Assembly (NCBI RefSeq): GCF_040362765.1
Contig: NZ_BAABWK010000001.1
Coordinates: 1,403,501-1,467,500, forward strand
DNA: 64,000 nt
Direction of reading: 5' to 3'
DNA from: Pyruvatibacter sp. HU-CL02332
Lineage (GTDB): Bacteria; Pseudomonadota; Alphaproteobacteria; CGMCC-115125
The notes under the pieces were generated by a model. That model made no database searches, was not told where the DNA came from, and saw nothing but the letters and a program-made list of their open reading frames with translations. Both the position numbers and the translations under genes were made by a program. Below, piece after piece: positions 9,207 to 18,201 of this stretch (the stretch's first letter is position 1; each line of letters opens with the position of its first letter).

Positions 9207-9382
9207 TTGACCATTGTGAGGCTGGCCCGCGAAAAGCGGGGTGACCTGACCGGCGGGCGCGGAAGATAGGGGGAATATGGCCCCGCTGCAAGTCATGAAG
9301 CAGGGCAAATCCACCTACCGCCAGTGCGCGCTGAGCCTACCCATTGATGGTTAATAGAACCTTGGGCGACACGGCCCCGCCT

Positions 9383-9832
9383 TCAACTCGCCGGATAGCG
9401 CAGCCGCAGCATCATGTGACCTGAGTCCTCGTGGAACCGCTCCGACACCGGAACAAAGCCATAGGCGTCATAAAACCGGCGCCCCACTGCATTTTCCTTG
9501 AAAACATCAAGCTCGAGCTTTCCATGGATATCACGCGCCTTGTCCATCAGCATGCGGCCAGCGCCGGTCCCATGCGACCCGGACTGCACAAAAATCGCAC
9601 CGACCTCCGTGGTGCCCTCGCCCACCATCAGGGCAATGAACCCGACAACCTCCCCATCGCACTCACACACCCAAGTCTCGGTATTGGGCAGATAGACATT
9701 GGGAATGTTGTAGCGCTCCGTGTCCTTGAAGGTTTCAGACAGGAAGGGGTGCCCCACCAAAGTAGCACTCTCCCAGGCGGCCATCACCGCATCAAGATCA
9801 GTATCCGCATATGCCCGGAGGGTGTTCGTCAT
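9383..9832 (-). CDS. GNAT family N-acetyltransferase
   Basis: The 149-residue protein has the GNAT core. A central strand GEVVGFIAL is followed by the acetyl-CoA binding loop QSGSHGTGAGRMLMD, then NAVGRRFYDAYGFVPV near the C-terminus. It should transfer an acetyl group to a small molecule or peptide amine; the acceptor is not predictable. The gene stands alone between the tRNA and the terminator of the next gene. Confidence 0.85.
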   Translation of the reverse strand: MTNTLRAYADTDLDAVMAAWESATLVGHPFLSETFKDTERYNIPNVYLPNTETWVCECDGEVVGFIALMVGEGTTEVGAIFVQSGSHGTGAGRMLMDKARDIHGKLELDVFKENAVGRRFYDAYGFVPVSERFHEDSGHMMLRLRYPAS

Positions 9833-9865
9833 GGGTCAGGTCCATTTGGGCCCAGGTTTTGCCAA

Positions 9866-9900
9866 GAAAAAGGGGAAGACGCGTCTGCTGCATCTTCCCC
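9866..9900 (-). terminator. Intrinsic terminator of the alpha/beta hydrolase gene
   Basis: On the minus strand GGGGAAGA and TCTTCCCC (plus positions 9872-9879 and 9893-9900) form a perfect 8-bp stem with a 13-base loop, followed by TTTTTCTT. It lies about 30 bases after the stop of the hydrolase gene. Confidence 0.8.
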
Positions 9901-9928
9901 AATCTGAAATTCTGAGTTGCGGGCGATC

Positions 9929-11050
9929 TTACTCAGCAGCCTCTTCAACCACGTCCTCTTCGGCGTCCTCGATGACATCGCCTTCAGCCGCGTCTTCTGC
10001 GGCCTCCACAGTCAGGGAGCCGTCATCTTCGACGGTAACCGTTGCTTCGAGCGGCGGCATCACCGGCGCAGCAGGTGCGGCCGCGGAGGCTGCGTTGGCA
10101 GCCATGAACGCCCGCACGTCATTGGCACTGACGTCAGCGACCTCTTCCATCGGGATGTGGCCTACATTCTCGTACACCACCAACGTGGAGTTAGGCAGCA
10201 GCTCATCAAACCGGTAGCCAACGGAGACCGGGATCAGCGGATCCTTGTCACCCCACATGACGAGGGCAGGCATCTCCAGGGACTGAACTGTTTCAGGCGG
10301 CACCTGAACCCGCGGCGTACCAAAGCGCGCGCGTGTGGCGTCCCGCGTGCCTGTCATGACATTCAGCTCGATGTAGCGATCCACCATTTCGTCGGTCACC
10401 ACAGACTGGTCAACGAACACACCGCGCAGACCATCTTCAAAAATGAACCGCGGCGTGAGCCAGCGAAGCGCGGTGCTGACCACAGGCATGTTCACAAGGG
10501 AGAACGACCTCGCTGCATCACCGGAAGACGTTTCTGCTTCTTCCCGCGCAATGCCGGAGGAGCAGACAAGAATGAGCCCCTCAAGATCTTCGGGATACGC
10601 CACCGCATAGTTGAGCGCCACAGCGCCACCCATGGAGTTGCCAGCAAGAGTGAACTTCTCAACACCAAGCTTGCGCACCACTTCGCGGGTGAAAGCCGCC
10701 ATTGCGGTCACTGAGTAATCCGCTTCAGGCGTGGCACCCGTCAGACCATGGGCAGGCATATCCAGCGAGATGACCCGGTAGGTGTCCCCTAGGTTTGCAA
10801 CCCACGGCTCCCACGTATGGAGCGATGCATTGGACCCGTGCACAAGCACGAGAACATCACCATCCGGATTGCCCTCGTCACGCACATGCGCAACCGCGCC
10901 CGACCGCAATTCAATGTACTGGGATGCCTCACTGCCATACTTGGCCTGAAGCTCTTGGCGCGGAATATCAAACCGCAGCCACGCCGCAATAATGACTGCG
11001 ACGGCCACCAGAATGAGCGCAACAACGCCCAGGAAAAGCCTCTTAAGCAT
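9929..11050 (-). CDS. Membrane-anchored alpha/beta hydrolase with acidic tail
   Basis: The 373-residue protein begins with one transmembrane anchor (LFLGVVALILVAVAVIIAAW). An alpha/beta-hydrolase domain follows with the oxyanion loop HGSN (71-74), nucleophile elbow GNSMGG (Ser139), an acid in WGDKDP and the histidine in NVGHIPM. The catalytic triad is thus complete. The last 60 or so residues are a low-complexity Ala/Pro/Val/Glu/Asp tail outside the fold. Likely activity is ester, lactone or haloalkane-type hydrolysis at the membrane; the substrate is unknown. A clean terminator follows. Confidence 0.82.
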   Translation of the reverse strand: MLKRLFLGVVALILVAVAVIIAAWLRFDIPRQELQAKYGSEASQYIELRSGAVAHVRDEGNPDGDVLVLVHGSNASLHTWEPWVANLGDTYRVISLDMPAHGLTGATPEADYSVTAMAAFTREVVRKLGVEKFTLAGNSMGGAVALNYAVAYPEDLEGLILVCSSGIAREEAETSSGDAARSFSLVNMPVVSTALRWLTPRFIFEDGLRGVFVDQSVVTDEMVDRYIELNVMTGTRDATRARFGTPRVQVPPETVQSLEMPALVMWGDKDPLIPVSVGYRFDELLPNSTLVVYENVGHIPMEEVADVSANDVRAFMAANAASAAAPAAPVMPPLEATVTVEDDGSLTVEAAEDAAEGDVIEDAEEDVVEEAAE

Positions 11051-11119
11051 CTCTTGATCCCCCTATGGTCGGCACGGCGTTGCCTGCCGCATCCCAGGCC
11101 GACGTCGTCCAATCTGGTT

Positions 11120-12796
11120 TTACCAGGAGGCGCGCCGGTCTTCGTCTTCTTCATCAAACGCAGCCGGACCTGGATCATCCGGGCGCGGCGGCATGAAATC
11201 AATTTCTTCGTGGATATCAATCAATTCAGGCGCTGGGGCTGCAACCGGAGCAGGCGGCACGGGCTGTTCGTTTGAGTTGTCCGCTGATGCCACCTTTGCA
11301 GGCGTGATGTCCTTCGCCGCTGGTTGGACCTCTGGCGCTTCTTCCTCAGGTGCAGGCGGTGTCGGTGCGGCAACAGGTACGGGCAGCACAACGGCTTCAG
11401 CTGCCTGTGCCATGGCTTCTTCCGTTGACGAGCTGCCAATCGGCATGACGGCGTCCGTCGGCGCACGCCATTCAAACGCATCAAACGCCCCGGTCGTCGG
11501 CACCACAGGTGCCCAGCTCGTGGTGCGATATCCATCCGCCACCCACTGAGCGTCTGCCGGTGCCTTGACCGAGCGCGACAGCCATTCGCGCGTCGCACCC
11601 ATGTCGCCCATGCCCTCAGACAGTTCTGCCATCAACATGCAGATGCGACGGCTGGGGAATGGCTCGGCATACGCAATAAGCTGCTCCCGCGCATCATCAA
11701 ACCGCCGGGCGGCAATGGCAGCCCGGGCAACAAGCACATGGCTTTCCACGTGATCGGGATTGCGAGCGGCCAGAGCGCGGGCGCGCTTGAGGCGTTGTTC
11801 CGCAGCTTCAACAGGGAAAATATCCAAAAAGACATTGGCAAGGTCGGGATGCGGTGACCGTGCCCAGGCATCTTCTATGATCTTCTGCGCACGGCGGGCA
11901 CGCCCGTCTTCAAACACCAGCCGCGAGGCAAGGGCTGCAGCCGGCACGAGGTCCGGCGCTAGGTCACGCGCCTCAATGGCATGGCGAAGGGCACCGGCGC
12001 GGATGGCCTGAACCGACAGTGTGTCGCCGCCGTCAATGTCTTCTTCGTCACGCGGTCCGTCCGGCGCTTCGATCTTGGCAGCTTCTGATTGCGCCAGCGC
12101 GGTCAGAAGCACCGCCCGGCGGCGGCGCGCATCGGTGCGCTCCACCAACCCCTGCCCCAGACCCTTGTCCAGCGTCTCAAGGGCCGCTTCGTAACTGCCC
12201 TGCCGCGCTTCAATGGCAAGCTTGCCTTCAAATGCCCAGGGTGTTGCGGGCGACGCATCAAGTGCGCGCGCCGCATGGACCCGCGCCTGATCAAGGTCAC
12301 CGGACGTCATGGCATGCTCGAACAATCCCTTGAGCGCCAGACCATGGGTTTCAGGCGCGGCAAGCATTGCCCTGAAGGCCTTGCCGCTTGCCACTTCGTC
12401 GCCATTGAGTTTCGCCGCCTGAGCTGACAGCAGCAATGTCATGGCGGGCTGGTCCAGCAGCTTGTCTGCCTTGTCCGCATAGCGCCGTGCCGACTGACCA
12501 TCGCCTGAGGCCACAGCCAGCAGACCGCGCGACAGCGCCTCATAGCCGCGCACTTCCTGGCGTGACTGCCAGAAGCTCACAACATTGCCCGGCCCGTGCA
12601 TCACGAAACTGATAATACGCTCCGCGAAAATCGCGAGGCCCACCAGCAAGGCAACCAGACCCAGCGCGGTCGCCACACTCATGGCGATCTGCCGGTCACC
12701 CACGGTCGCGACAATGTCACCGGGGACCCCGGCAATGGCGGCCGTCAGTGCGGCTAGAACAGCGACAATGAAAAAATACCAAAGGGCGCGGATCAT
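11120..12796 (-). CDS. HemY-type TPR membrane protein of the heme operon
   Basis: The 558-residue protein has two N-terminal membrane segments (ALWYFFIVAVLAALTAAIAG and ALGLVALLVGLAIFAERII). A VVSFWQSRQEVRGYEALSRGLLAVASGD stretch marks the HemY_N domain and TPR-like helices follow. The C-terminal 120 residues are Pro/Ala/Glu-rich and probably disordered. It is the tetratricopeptide HemY of proteobacterial heme loci, not the coproporphyrinogen oxidase of that name. Its start overlaps the upstream stop (ATGA), showing coupling to the mitofilin-like gene. It may scaffold heme synthesis enzymes at the inner membrane. Confidence 0.85.
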   Translation of the reverse strand: MIRALWYFFIVAVLAALTAAIAGVPGDIVATVGDRQIAMSVATALGLVALLVGLAIFAERIISFVMHGPGNVVSFWQSRQEVRGYEALSRGLLAVASGDGQSARRYADKADKLLDQPAMTLLLSAQAAKLNGDEVASGKAFRAMLAAPETHGLALKGLFEHAMTSGDLDQARVHAARALDASPATPWAFEGKLAIEARQGSYEAALETLDKGLGQGLVERTDARRRRAVLLTALAQSEAAKIEAPDGPRDEEDIDGGDTLSVQAIRAGALRHAIEARDLAPDLVPAAALASRLVFEDGRARRAQKIIEDAWARSPHPDLANVFLDIFPVEAAEQRLKRARALAARNPDHVESHVLVARAAIAARRFDDAREQLIAYAEPFPSRRICMLMAELSEGMGDMGATREWLSRSVKAPADAQWVADGYRTTSWAPVVPTTGAFDAFEWRAPTDAVMPIGSSSTEEAMAQAAEAVVLPVPVAAPTPPAPEEEAPEVQPAAKDITPAKVASADNSNEQPVPPAPVAAPAPELIDIHEEIDFMPPRPDDPGPAAFDEEDEDRRASW

Positions 12797-14286
12797 TGCG
12801 CAGCGCCCCCATCTTCAGCCGCGGGGACTTCTGGAACCAAAGTCTCCGCCGCGGGAAGGTCTGCGTCCGGTTGGTGTGCCGTTGCCAGATCTGTCAGCAG
12901 GGATTTGCGCATGTCCGTGATTAAGCCGTTCACATCCGCCCGCGCACGCGCTGTCTCCAGCCACGGCGCCAGCGCCTCTGCCGCCGGGCCTTCAATGGCG
13001 GCAGCTTCTGCCACGGCAGCTGATACATCTCCATCACTCAGTGCGGCTTCTGTGCGGGCCAAACGTGCTTCCAGCCCATCACCTTCAACAGCGCCGGTCT
13101 GGCGCACGGTGATGAGTGACAGGGCGTTGCCGGTAAATCGTTGCCACACACTATCAGCAGCACCCGCCGCCTCAGCTCGCATTGCTTCGCGCGCTGCCGG
13201 CTGGAAGGACCGCAACAGCGAGGATGCATCTGCAACACCAGTTGACGCAGCCTGCTCCAAGGCCGCCACTTGCTCCGCACCCGGAGCAAGTTGATCGACG
13301 GCTGCAAGTTCGCTCTCAAACGGCTTCCCGTCATTGGCTGCCCCCGCAAGGCTCGCCAGGGCAATACCAAGGGCGGCGCGGCGGGCGGCTTCCGGGCGGT
13401 CAACGCGCGCTTCCACAGTTGCAAGCCGGGCCTCTGTGGCGTCGTCAGCAGCTGCCAGTGAAGAAAGGCGATCGCTCTGCGCCGCCAGCGTGTCCTTTGT
13501 GGCATCCGCCCGCGCACTCAGGGCACCAAGCTCAGCCTGCATAGTGCCAAGCTGTGTGCCCTGTGTTGTTTGCTGTGACCCGATGGCAGCAACCCCTGCC
13601 TCCATGGCAGCGACACGCCGTTCTGCGGATGCTGCGTTCTGCACAGCTTCTTCGGACGCAGCCACCCGTGTTTCCAGCGCAGTGATGATTGTCTGTAGCG
13701 CCTCGATCTGGTCTGGCTGAACCGCTGTTGCAGCAACGCCTACGGCGGTTTCCGTATCTGCAAGCCTGCCGTCAATCTCGGTGATCAACCGAAGCGCGGC
13801 ATTGAGGTCGTCCGCGCTTGCCAATGCATCCACATCAGAGCCGGTTGCAGCGGCCAGTTGGGATTCCACGTCCGTCAATTTGGTATCAAGCGCCCCGCGG
13901 GCTTCTTCAGCATCACGCAGCTCTCCGCCCAGACGTTCAACGTCGCGCAGCAGGGCTGCAATACGTGTGTCCGCCGATTCAAGTTGCGCACTTACGTCTG
14001 ACGACGCACTGCCGCCACTGAGCACCGCCTGCCCGGTCTGTTCATTGAGCAGACCCGCCTGCCACAAAACCGCTGCCAGAACGGCCGCGCCGCCAAAAAA
14101 CGCCGCGATGGGCGCAGCTACTGTCATGGCCGATCCGCCACCGCTGCCGGATGCAGGCTTGGCCGGTGCATCCGTCACATCTTCCGCCGTGCCATCAATG
14201 ACACGGGCTTTGCGCTTCTCCTCGCCGGAGGGCGCACTTGTTGTGGCGTCGGCAGGCTTTTCGTCAGGGGTATCGCTGCTGCTCAT
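12793..14286 (-). CDS. Mitofilin-like (COG4223) coiled-coil membrane protein
   Basis: The 497-residue protein has a short polar N-terminus, one transmembrane helix (VAAPIAAFFGGAAVLAAVLWQAG), a long Ala-rich coiled coil, and a C-terminal domain containing WQRFTGNALSLITVR. This layout is that of the alphaproteobacterial COG4223 family, regarded as relatives of mitochondrial Mic60/mitofilin. The family typically sits between hemD and HemY, as here. It is expected to shape or organise the inner membrane and intracytoplasmic membranes. The ATG at 14286 is chosen because upstream residues look non-coding; no strong ribosome site is visible, so the start is less certain. Confidence 0.82.
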   Translation of the reverse strand: MSSSDTPDEKPADATTSAPSGEEKRKARVIDGTAEDVTDAPAKPASGSGGGSAMTVAAPIAAFFGGAAVLAAVLWQAGLLNEQTGQAVLSGGSASSDVSAQLESADTRIAALLRDVERLGGELRDAEEARGALDTKLTDVESQLAAATGSDVDALASADDLNAALRLITEIDGRLADTETAVGVAATAVQPDQIEALQTIITALETRVAASEEAVQNAASAERRVAAMEAGVAAIGSQQTTQGTQLGTMQAELGALSARADATKDTLAAQSDRLSSLAAADDATEARLATVEARVDRPEAARRAALGIALASLAGAANDGKPFESELAAVDQLAPGAEQVAALEQAASTGVADASSLLRSFQPAAREAMRAEAAGAADSVWQRFTGNALSLITVRQTGAVEGDGLEARLARTEAALSDGDVSAAVAEAAAIEGPAAEALAPWLETARARADVNGLITDMRKSLLTDLATAHQPDADLPAAETLVPEVPAAEDGGAAQ

Positions 14287-14381
14287 GGGGTCGCAAAAAA
14301 CTCTTGTGTTAGGGGGCCAAATCAGGCGCGCCAGAGGACCAAAACGGATGGTCCATACGGGTCGCAAAGACTAGAGGGCAC

Positions 14382-15101
14382 TTAAGGAGACAACAAGGCA
14401 ATGAGATGCGGTGTTTCAGGCGCAGTTGCAACCTTGCAATGTGCCGAATTAGGCGCAGAAATCTGCGCTGAGAGCGCTTCTGCCACCGCAGGAGACAGGC
14501 AATAGGCATCAATGTCCGCCAGTTTGCCCAAAAGACCCGCTTTTTCGGCCAAATCAGCAAGCAAACGGGCACTTCTGGGGGAAAACAGCAGTACGCCGTC
14601 CAGATCACCCGCCAAAAGTCCACTGATGACACTCTCAGGCAGCGTCTCCAAAGGCCGCGCCTCATAGCCAACCACGCGATTGACCGTGAAGCCCTCCGCT
14701 TTCAGTGACCCTGCAAGGTCACCTGCCGCTGCTTTGCCTGAGACATGAATGAGAGATCCGTCCTCAGGCGACAGCCTGGCGGTGACCAGCGCTGCCAGAG
14801 CATCAACGTCACCGTCAGCCGTCTCGACCCGCATCCAACCCGCATCCCGCGCCGCCTGGGCGCTGGCCTTGCCAACCGCAAAGGCGGTCATGCCATCCGG
14901 CGGCGCGCCAATCTGCTCAGCAAACGCCCTGACCCCATTGGCACTGGTGAACAAAACCGCCCGCACACCGACCAGGTCAATGGAAAGATCGCGAACAACC
15001 ACCTGCATCAGGGGCGCGACAAGCACCTCATGCCCAAGCCCCCGCAGAGTGTCCGCCAGCGCGGACGCATCAGGCTCTGGACGTGTGACGAGAAGATGCA
15101 T
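14382..15101 (-). CDS. hemD: Uroporphyrinogen-III synthase
   Basis: The 239-residue product closes hydroxymethylbilane to uroporphyrinogen III with ring-D inversion, the branch point for heme, siroheme and cobalamin. Segments typical of HemD are LLVTRPEPDASALADTLRG at the N-terminus, LFTSANGVRAFAE, and LFSPRSARLLADL in the second lobe. HemD is poorly conserved, but its position six bases downstream of hemC makes the call secure. Confidence 0.92.
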   Translation of the reverse strand: MHLLVTRPEPDASALADTLRGLGHEVLVAPLMQVVVRDLSIDLVGVRAVLFTSANGVRAFAEQIGAPPDGMTAFAVGKASAQAARDAGWMRVETADGDVDALAALVTARLSPEDGSLIHVSGKAAAGDLAGSLKAEGFTVNRVVGYEARPLETLPESVISGLLAGDLDGVLLFSPRSARLLADLAEKAGLLGKLADIDAYCLSPAVAEALSAQISAPNSAHCKVATAPETPHLIALLSP

Positions 15102-15107
15102 GGGCGC

Positions 15108-16058
15108 TTAGCCCATATTGGCGACGAAATCCTCGCCAGCTTCTTGTTTCAGCGTACGACCTGCGCGGGTGCCCAGCGCCCGTGCGTCGGCCACAGCCGC
15201 ATCGTCTTCAAAACGGAAGGCCTGCGAGCCATCTTCGGCCAGCAACACGGCTGTGAGTTTTATGCGGCCGCCTGGTATCAAAACCGCATGGCCCCCAATT
15301 GGCGTTCGGCAGGTGCCATCCAGTTCAGCCAGCATGGCCCGTTCACACCCAACGCATAGGCTGGTGTCGGCATCATCCAGTACTGCCACCGCAGCGCGCA
15401 CATCTTCTGCGTCCTTGCGGATCTCAATACCGATGGCGCCCTGCCCTACAGCCGCAATCATTTCGGGCGCATCAAGGAGGCACGTCGCCTTGTCCTCAAG
15501 GCCCAGACGCTTGAGGCCCGCCAGCGCCAGCAACGTGCCCTGCACGTCGCCGCTGGCCAGTTTGTCGATGCGCGTCTGCACATTGCCGCGAAAGTTGACA
15601 ATCTTGATGTCCGGACGCATGGCCCTGATCTGTGCACCGCGCCGCAGCGAGGCCGTGCCCACAACAGCCCCTTGCGGCAGATCGCGAGGGTGTGCCGCCG
15701 CCGGGCTCACCCAGGCATCGCGCGTATCTTCGCGTGGCAGCATGGCAACGATCTCGAACGCGTCATGCAGGACCGTCTCCACATCCTTCATGGAGTGGAC
15801 GGCCAGATGAATCTCACCTTCATGCAGGGCTGTTTCCAACTCCACCGCAAACAATCCCTTGCCGCCGATCTCCGCCAGCGGACGCACCTGCTCCCGGTCG
15901 CCGCTGGTAACAATCGGCACAATCTCGACTGCTGCGTCCTCAAGCCCATGGGCCTCGCGCAGGCGGCGCGCCACTTCGTTTGCCTGCACCAGCGCAAGCG
16001 GGCTGCCGCGCGTACCTATGCGCAACGGGTGGTCAGCAGTGAACGGGGCGGATGTCAT
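15108..16058 (-). CDS. hemC: Hydroxymethylbilane synthase (porphobilinogen deaminase)
   Basis: The 316-residue enzyme joins four porphobilinogen units into hydroxymethylbilane. Seen motifs are LRIGTRGSPLALVQANE near the N-terminus, SMKDVET, GTASLRRGAQI, and LDGTCRTPIGG, where Cys250 should carry the dipyrromethane cofactor. The ATG at 16058 is preferred because the upstream in-frame extension has no family likeness; a GAGG lies just upstream. It is divergent from tsaD with about 100 bases between starts, so both promoters share this gap. Confidence 0.95.
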   Translation of the reverse strand: MTSAPFTADHPLRIGTRGSPLALVQANEVARRLREAHGLEDAAVEIVPIVTSGDREQVRPLAEIGGKGLFAVELETALHEGEIHLAVHSMKDVETVLHDAFEIVAMLPREDTRDAWVSPAAAHPRDLPQGAVVGTASLRRGAQIRAMRPDIKIVNFRGNVQTRIDKLASGDVQGTLLALAGLKRLGLEDKATCLLDAPEMIAAVGQGAIGIEIRKDAEDVRAAVAVLDDADTSLCVGCERAMLAELDGTCRTPIGGHAVLIPGGRIKLTAVLLAEDGSQAFRFEDDAAVADARALGTRAGRTLKQEAGEDFVANMG

Positions 16059-16156
16059 GAAACCTCGACGAAACAAGTACTTGTGTGCTTTATGCGCTCT
16101 TTCACCAACACGGGCCCCAGACACCGGCGACAACGCCAGCGCTGCAACGCGCGGGC

Positions 16157-17263
16157 ATGGATAGCACATCAACGGCAATGACCAACCACATGGACGCCCA
16201 CACACCGACGGCACCCCAGTTTACAGTCCTCGGCATTGAAACAAGCTGCGACGAAACCGCCGCGGCCATTGTGCGCGGCACGCCGGGTCAGCCCGGTGAG
16301 ATTCTCTCCAATCTGGTGCTGTCCCAGTTCGAGGAGCACGCGCCTTATGGCGGCGTGGTCCCGGAAATTGCCGCCCGCGCCCATATTGACCATCTTGATT
16401 CGCTGGTAGCCTCCGCCCTGCGCGAAGCTGACGTGTCGCTTGGCGATCTGGACGCCATCGCCGCCACCTCCGGCCCCGGCCTTGTGGGCGGCCTGATGGT
16501 CGGCCTTGTGACCGGCAAGTCACTGGCCTTTGCCGCAGACAAACCCTTTGTCGCGGTCAACCATCTGGAAGCCCACGCCCTCACCGCACGCCTCGTTGCT
16601 GCCACACCTTTTCCTTATCTGGTCCTGTTGGTCTCAGGCGGCCACAGCCAGCTTCTCGAAGCACGCGGCGTCGGTGACTACACCTTGCTGGGAACGACCC
16701 TGGACGATGCGGTAGGCGAGGCCTTCGACAAGACAGCAAAGCTCATGGGACTTGGCTATCCCGGCGGGCCGCATGTTGAAAAATGGGCCCTCAAGGGCGA
16801 CCCCAAACGCTTTGACCTGCCACGTCCCATGAAAGGCCGTCCGGGTTCGGACTTTTCATTTGCCGGCCTCAAGACCGCCCTGCGCCAGACGGTGACAAAA
16901 CTGGCACCCCTGACCGAAACAGATCTCGCTGATGCCGCCGCCTCGTTTCAGGCTGCTGCCGCGGACACCATCGAAGACCGCACGCGCAATGCCATGCGCA
17001 CCATGCGTGATGCATCTGATGCTGATGGCCCCATTCCCTTTGTGGTGGCGGGCGGCGTGGCCTCCAACAAGATGCTCCGGGCGCGGCTTGAAGACCTTGC
17101 AACCTCTGAAGGCTTTGCGCTGACAGCGCCACCATTGCCCTTGTGCACGGACAACGCGGCCATGATTGCCTGGGCAGGCGTAGAGCGCATGGCCATTGGC
17201 TCAACGGATGGCCTCGATACGGGCCCGCGCCCCCGCTGGCCGCTGGCCGACCTCACCGCATAG
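16157..17263 (+). CDS. tsaD: tRNA N6-adenosine threonylcarbamoyltransferase
   Basis: TsaD transfers the threonylcarbamoyl group from TC-AMP to A37 of ANN-decoding tRNAs, working with TsaB and TsaE. The protein has the ASKHA motifs [15 protein letters not shown], the metal motif HLEAH (about residues 136-140), [26 protein letters not shown] and [13 protein letters not shown]. The exact start is uncertain: ATGs at 16157, 16178 and 16190 are all possible and none has a good ribosome site. Divergence from hemC, and gpsA further downstream, are typical of alphaproteobacteria. Confidence 0.95.
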   Translation: MDSTSTAMTNHMDAHTPTAPQFTVLGIETSCDETAAAIVRGTPGQPGEILSNLVLSQFEEHAPYGGVVPEIAARAHIDHLDSLVASALREADVSLGDLDAIAATSGPGLVGGLMVGLVTGKSLAFAADKPFVAVNHLEAHALTARLVAATPFPYLVLLVSGGHSQLLEARGVGDYTLLGTTLDDAVGEAFDKTAKLMGLGYPGGPHVEKWALKGDPKRFDLPRPMKGRPGSDFSFAGLKTALRQTVTKLAPLTETDLADAAASFQAAAADTIEDRTRNAMRTMRDASDADGPIPFVVAGGVASNKMLRARLEDLATSEGFALTAPPLPLCTDNAAMIAWAGVERMAIGSTDGLDTGPRPRWPLADLTA

Positions 17264-17284
17264 AAAAGAGGAGTGGATGTTTTG

Positions 17285-17665
17285 ATGACATCAAAATACC
17301 GAACGTTGTTGGTGTGGATAATTAGCTCAACTCCGCTATTCACGGTTATGGCCTTGTCCCAAACAACGGAGGGAACGGTTGCATCAGTGCTCGCCGCTCT
17401 CAATGCAGCTGGATTTGCATACTTCATGCTTGCAAGAACAACGTTTAGCCGATGGATCGTCACACTCATCTTGACACTCATCGCCCTTGCGTTTGCCGGT
17501 TCCCTTACATTTTTTTCCGTGATTGCTTTCTCAGACGACGCACTCATCGTCGTTGAAAATCAGGACGCTGTTTTGAGAAGCAGTATGGCCTGGGCGTTTG
17601 GCTTCATACTACTCGAGATTGCGTGCATCATCTGGTTTCGAAGAGTAGCCAGGGCCTCAACATAA
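17285..17665 (+). CDS. Small hypothetical four-helix membrane protein
   Basis: The frame encodes about 126 residues with four hydrophobic segments (LLVWIISSTPLFTVMAL, ASVLAALNAAGFAYFML, WIVTLILTLIALAFAGSLTFFSVIAF, AWAFGFILLEIACIIWF). No family is recognised. AAGAGGAG at 17265-17272 serves as ribosome site. It favours the ATG at 17285 (12 bases) or the TTG at 17282 over the GTG at 17273. Base composition is more AT-rich than the flanking tsaD and gpsA, which suggests an accessory insertion. Its stop lies within the T-run of the opposing terminator. Confidence 0.6.
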   Translation: MTSKYRTLLVWIISSTPLFTVMALSQTTEGTVASVLAALNAAGFAYFMLARTTFSRWIVTLILTLIALAFAGSLTFFSVIAFSDDALIVVENQDAVLRSSMAWAFGFILLEIACIIWFRRVARAST

Positions 17666-17696
17666 AAAAATGGGGCCGCACCTGAAATGCGGCCCC
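17663..17696 (-). terminator. Strong intrinsic terminator for the tiny-gene transcript
   Basis: On the minus strand GGGGCCGCA and TGCGGCCCC (plus 17688-17696 and 17672-17680) form a perfect 9-bp stem with a 7-base loop, followed by ATTTTTTTAT. The T-run is on the minus-strand side, so it ends transcription coming from 18166 downwards. Confidence 0.88.
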
Positions 17697-17703
17697 AGTT
17701 GGA

Positions 17704-17757
17704 AACCCTTCACCTGTGCCCGGGGATGTGAGCGTCAGCAAAGGGAGGAAGAAGGGT
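17704..17757 (-). ncRNA. 3'-UTR hairpin exposing CUUCCUCCC
   Basis: ACCCTTC and GAAGGGT (minus strand; plus arms 17751-17757 and 17705-17711) can close a stem whose large loop contains TTCCTCCC (complement of 17743-17750), an anti-Shine-Dalgarno motif. It lies just before the terminator. The pairing is seen in the sequence; function as a small RNA domain is inference. Confidence 0.45.
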
Positions 17758-17758
17758 G

Positions 17759-17812
17759 CGGACAGTCCGGCCAGGTCCCCGGAGGAGGAGAGGGACCCGA
17801 CAGGTCTGTCCG
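17759..17812 (-). ncRNA. Two-tier hairpin with a CUCCUCCUCC loop
   Basis: An outer 7-bp stem CGGACAG/CTGTCCG (17806-17812 with 17759-17765) encloses an inner 6-bp stem GGTCCC/GGGACC (17792-17797 with 17774-17779). The 12-base apical loop on the minus strand is TCTCCTCCTCCG, almost wholly anti-Shine-Dalgarno sequence. This resembles in principle the CCUCCUCCC-loop small RNAs known from Rhodobacterales, but the host gene differs. It could be a 3'-UTR-derived regulator of translation. Confidence 0.55.
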
Positions 17813-17821
17813 AATTCTTGA

Positions 17822-17965
17822 TTAGATGACGTTTGCCGCCTGTGCGAGCAGCGCCACCACATAGGCAGCCAGAACGGCTGTGCCCACGAACACACCGACT
17901 TTGGTGCTGAGTGAGGTAGGCAGAAGCTCTGGGAGCTGGTTGGTCTGGTTTGCTGTGTTGCTCAT
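17822..17965 (-). CDS. Tiny single-pass membrane protein B (47 aa)
   Basis: The 47-residue product has a polar N-terminus (MSNTANQTNQLPELLPTSL) and one membrane helix (VGVFVGTAVLAAYVVALLAQA). GGAGACGACC directly upstream is a fair ribosome site. The helix resembles that of the second tiny protein encoded just upstream: AAYVVALLAQ against AVYAVALIAE. This shared pattern and the terminator 130 bases downstream support a real gene. No family is recognised; a small regulatory subunit or a membrane-stress peptide are both possible. Confidence 0.6.
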   Translation of the reverse strand: MSNTANQTNQLPELLPTSLSTKVGVFVGTAVLAAYVVALLAQAANVI

Positions 17966-18033
17966 TGGTCGTCTCCATCACACGCTGTTTCAGCGAAACG
18001 GAAATTCAGGATCATCCTGTGGTGAGATTTTGG

Positions 18034-18050
18034 CTGACGGGAGGCGTCAG
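18034..18050 (-). ncRNA. Hairpin with CCUCC loop overlapping the stop of tiny gene A
   Basis: CTGACG and CGTCAG form a perfect 6-bp stem with a 5-base loop that on the minus strand is CCTCC. The stop codon of the upstream tiny gene (18047-18049) is inside the stem. It is the third CCUCC-loop structure in this one inferred transcript. Confidence 0.5.
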
Positions 18051-18166
18051 ACAATTACGCCGCGGGTCATGACTTCAGCGATCAACGCCACTGCATAAAC
18101 AGCGACTGCCACAACCGGCAGATGGCGACTGATTGGACTGGAAAGTCTGAATGATGCGTACCGCAT
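18047..18166 (-). CDS. Tiny single-pass membrane protein A (39 aa)
   Basis: The 39-residue product has a basic N-terminal part (MRYASFRLSSPISRHL) and a membrane helix (PVVAVAVYAVALIAEVM). TTGAGGG lies 6 bases before the ATG. It is about 80 bases upstream of the second tiny gene on the same strand and shares its helix pattern, so the two look like tandem paralogues. No known family is recognised. Confidence 0.55.
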   Translation of the reverse strand: MRYASFRLSSPISRHLPVVAVAVYAVALIAEVMTRGVIV

Positions 18167-18201
18167 GATGTGCCCTCAATTCCCTAGCTGGTGCCCCCAA
18201 G

